Assembly (NCBI RefSeq): GCF_041381155.1
Contig: NC_091143.1
Coordinates: 33,481,331 to 33,545,330, forward strand
DNA: 64,000 nt
Source: Argopecten irradians
Lineage: Eukaryota > Mollusca > Bivalvia > Pectinida > Pectinidae
Direction of reading: 5' to 3'
Shown one piece after another: positions 63,070 to 64,000 of this stretch. The notes beneath the pieces were generated by a model. It did not search any database and was not told the DNA's origin. It was given only the letters and a program-made list of their open reading frames with translations. The stretch's first letter is position 1, and each line of letters opens with the position of its first letter. The translations under genes were made by a program, and so were the position numbers.

Positions 63070-63260
63070 TGAAATAAAGGTACAGTGGAATTTACCAGAA
63101 CCGAACCTTCTCAAAACCGATCCGCGATCACCTCTAGAAACCGAACATGGATGTCATGTACGGAATGAATTCCTCTTTATTAATAGTATATAAAACTTCC
63201 CAAAACCGATCCCTCCCAATTCCGAATACCGGACCGATTTTGAGATCGGAATAGTCAAAT
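63070..63260. repeat. Possible transposon terminus
   Basis: TACAGTGGAATTTACCAGAA resembles the CAGTGGAA start of pogo/Tigger-type terminal repeats. It is followed by several imperfect AAACCGA/AAACCGATCC repeats down to about 63250. No matching inverted end was found inside the window. Confidence 0.3.
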
Positions 63261-64000
63261 GTAACTAAAATACACTTATGAAAACCGGCCTTACCTGAGC
63301 GACACCGATAGATTTCATTGAGGTCTGATCAACCGACAGTGAAATACACACGTACCTGTACCATATATGTCGCATGCTATGTCCTGTGGCATGTATACAG
63401 ATGTGAAGGCTATAGGTACACGGTAATTATACCCGAGATGGTGGTGTAATTATTTAATCATGCCTATTGTTTAGAATTTTAACGAAGGTCTACCACGTGC
63501 ACGCGGTTTGTTTACTGTAGGAAAACAAGCAGAGCTAGTAATAAAGTGAAAGTTTCGTATTCAAATCACACGGATTTTTTATTTACATATGTAGTTGTCG
63601 GATAACGTAAATTATCTGTATGAAGAAGCCGAAGCCATGTATAGTTTTAAAAAATGACTATGTCATATAATGACCGGCATCGACTGATCATCGTGTAATT
63701 AGACCATATAATTTGATTCTTGACGTAACCGGAAGCGATCGGCCGTATGTAGGTTAGTGCAGACGAGAACATCCCCAAGATCATTCACGCAACTAACAAA
63801 CTAAACTACGTTTATAAGCGGTAACAAAGTCAAGATTGTTGTAATCCATTCCTTTTTAAACGTATGATTCTCTTTTTTGTGATAACATTCACATTAACAA
63901 TCAATATCGGTCGGTTGTAACGAACACTAGCCATTACATGCGGAACACTAGTGTAAAAAACGACTTCCGATCGATTAAATCCGGATTGTAATGATCGGTA
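63261..64000. other. Intergenic at window end
   Basis: Somewhat less AT-rich than the previous kilobases, with no ORF, repeat or RNA gene recognised. Confidence 0.4.

Overview
This looks like AT-rich animal (metazoan) nuclear DNA, most likely from a marine mollusc and probably a bivalve. That placement is inference. It rests on tRNA-derived SINEs with a GACGTTAAA-type tail, many short TTAA-flanked inverted-repeat elements, a degraded non-LTR retrotransposon, and a forkhead gene of the FoxB/FoxAB type. Nothing in the window looks bacterial: there are no operons, ribosome binding sites or CRISPR arrays.

Only two protein-coding loci are well supported, both on the minus strand and both apparently intronless within the ORF. 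The first (9001-11439) encodes a secreted, double-domain chitin-deacetylase-like protein. An N-terminal NodB-type domain keeps the metal-binding residues. A roughly 150-residue Thr/Pro mucin-like linker follows, and then a second NodB-type domain that has lost those residues. Immediately upstream, a tandem duplication of about 1.65 kb (10701-12355 and 12356-14007, nearly identical) has created a second promoter plus a truncated 260-codon copy (12312-13094). The second locus (38421-39485) encodes a 354-residue forkhead transcription factor of FoxB/FoxAB type. It sits alone in tens of kilobases without other recognisable genes, as is common for developmental regulators. A few GC-richer stretches and TAATTA-dense clusters around it are candidate enhancers.

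The rest is intergenic sequence carrying several dispersed repeat families. Family A is a ~370-bp MITE with termini TTAAAGATGCTCCACCGC (seven copies). Family B is a 0.9-1.0-kb TTAA element with AAGGATGTATTC termini (three copies). Family C is a ~520-bp MITE with TTTAAAGTTATATGTGCC termini (four copies). Family D is two 345-bp MITEs facing each other, forming a 1.08-kb foldback. Family E is a repeat with a conserved CCCGGGC/GCCCGGG hairpin (five copies, all on the plus strand). Family F is a ~187-bp foldback inside the duplicated deacetylase 5' region. There are also three SINEs, two fragments of one LINE family and several isolated long hairpins.

Most other open frames in the window are chance ORFs or begin at non-ATG codons. 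No tRNA or rRNA gene was seen apart from the tRNA-like heads of the SINEs. The most notable biology is the active-plus-degenerate deacetylase fusion with its fresh partial tandem copy, and the hairpin-bearing family E.
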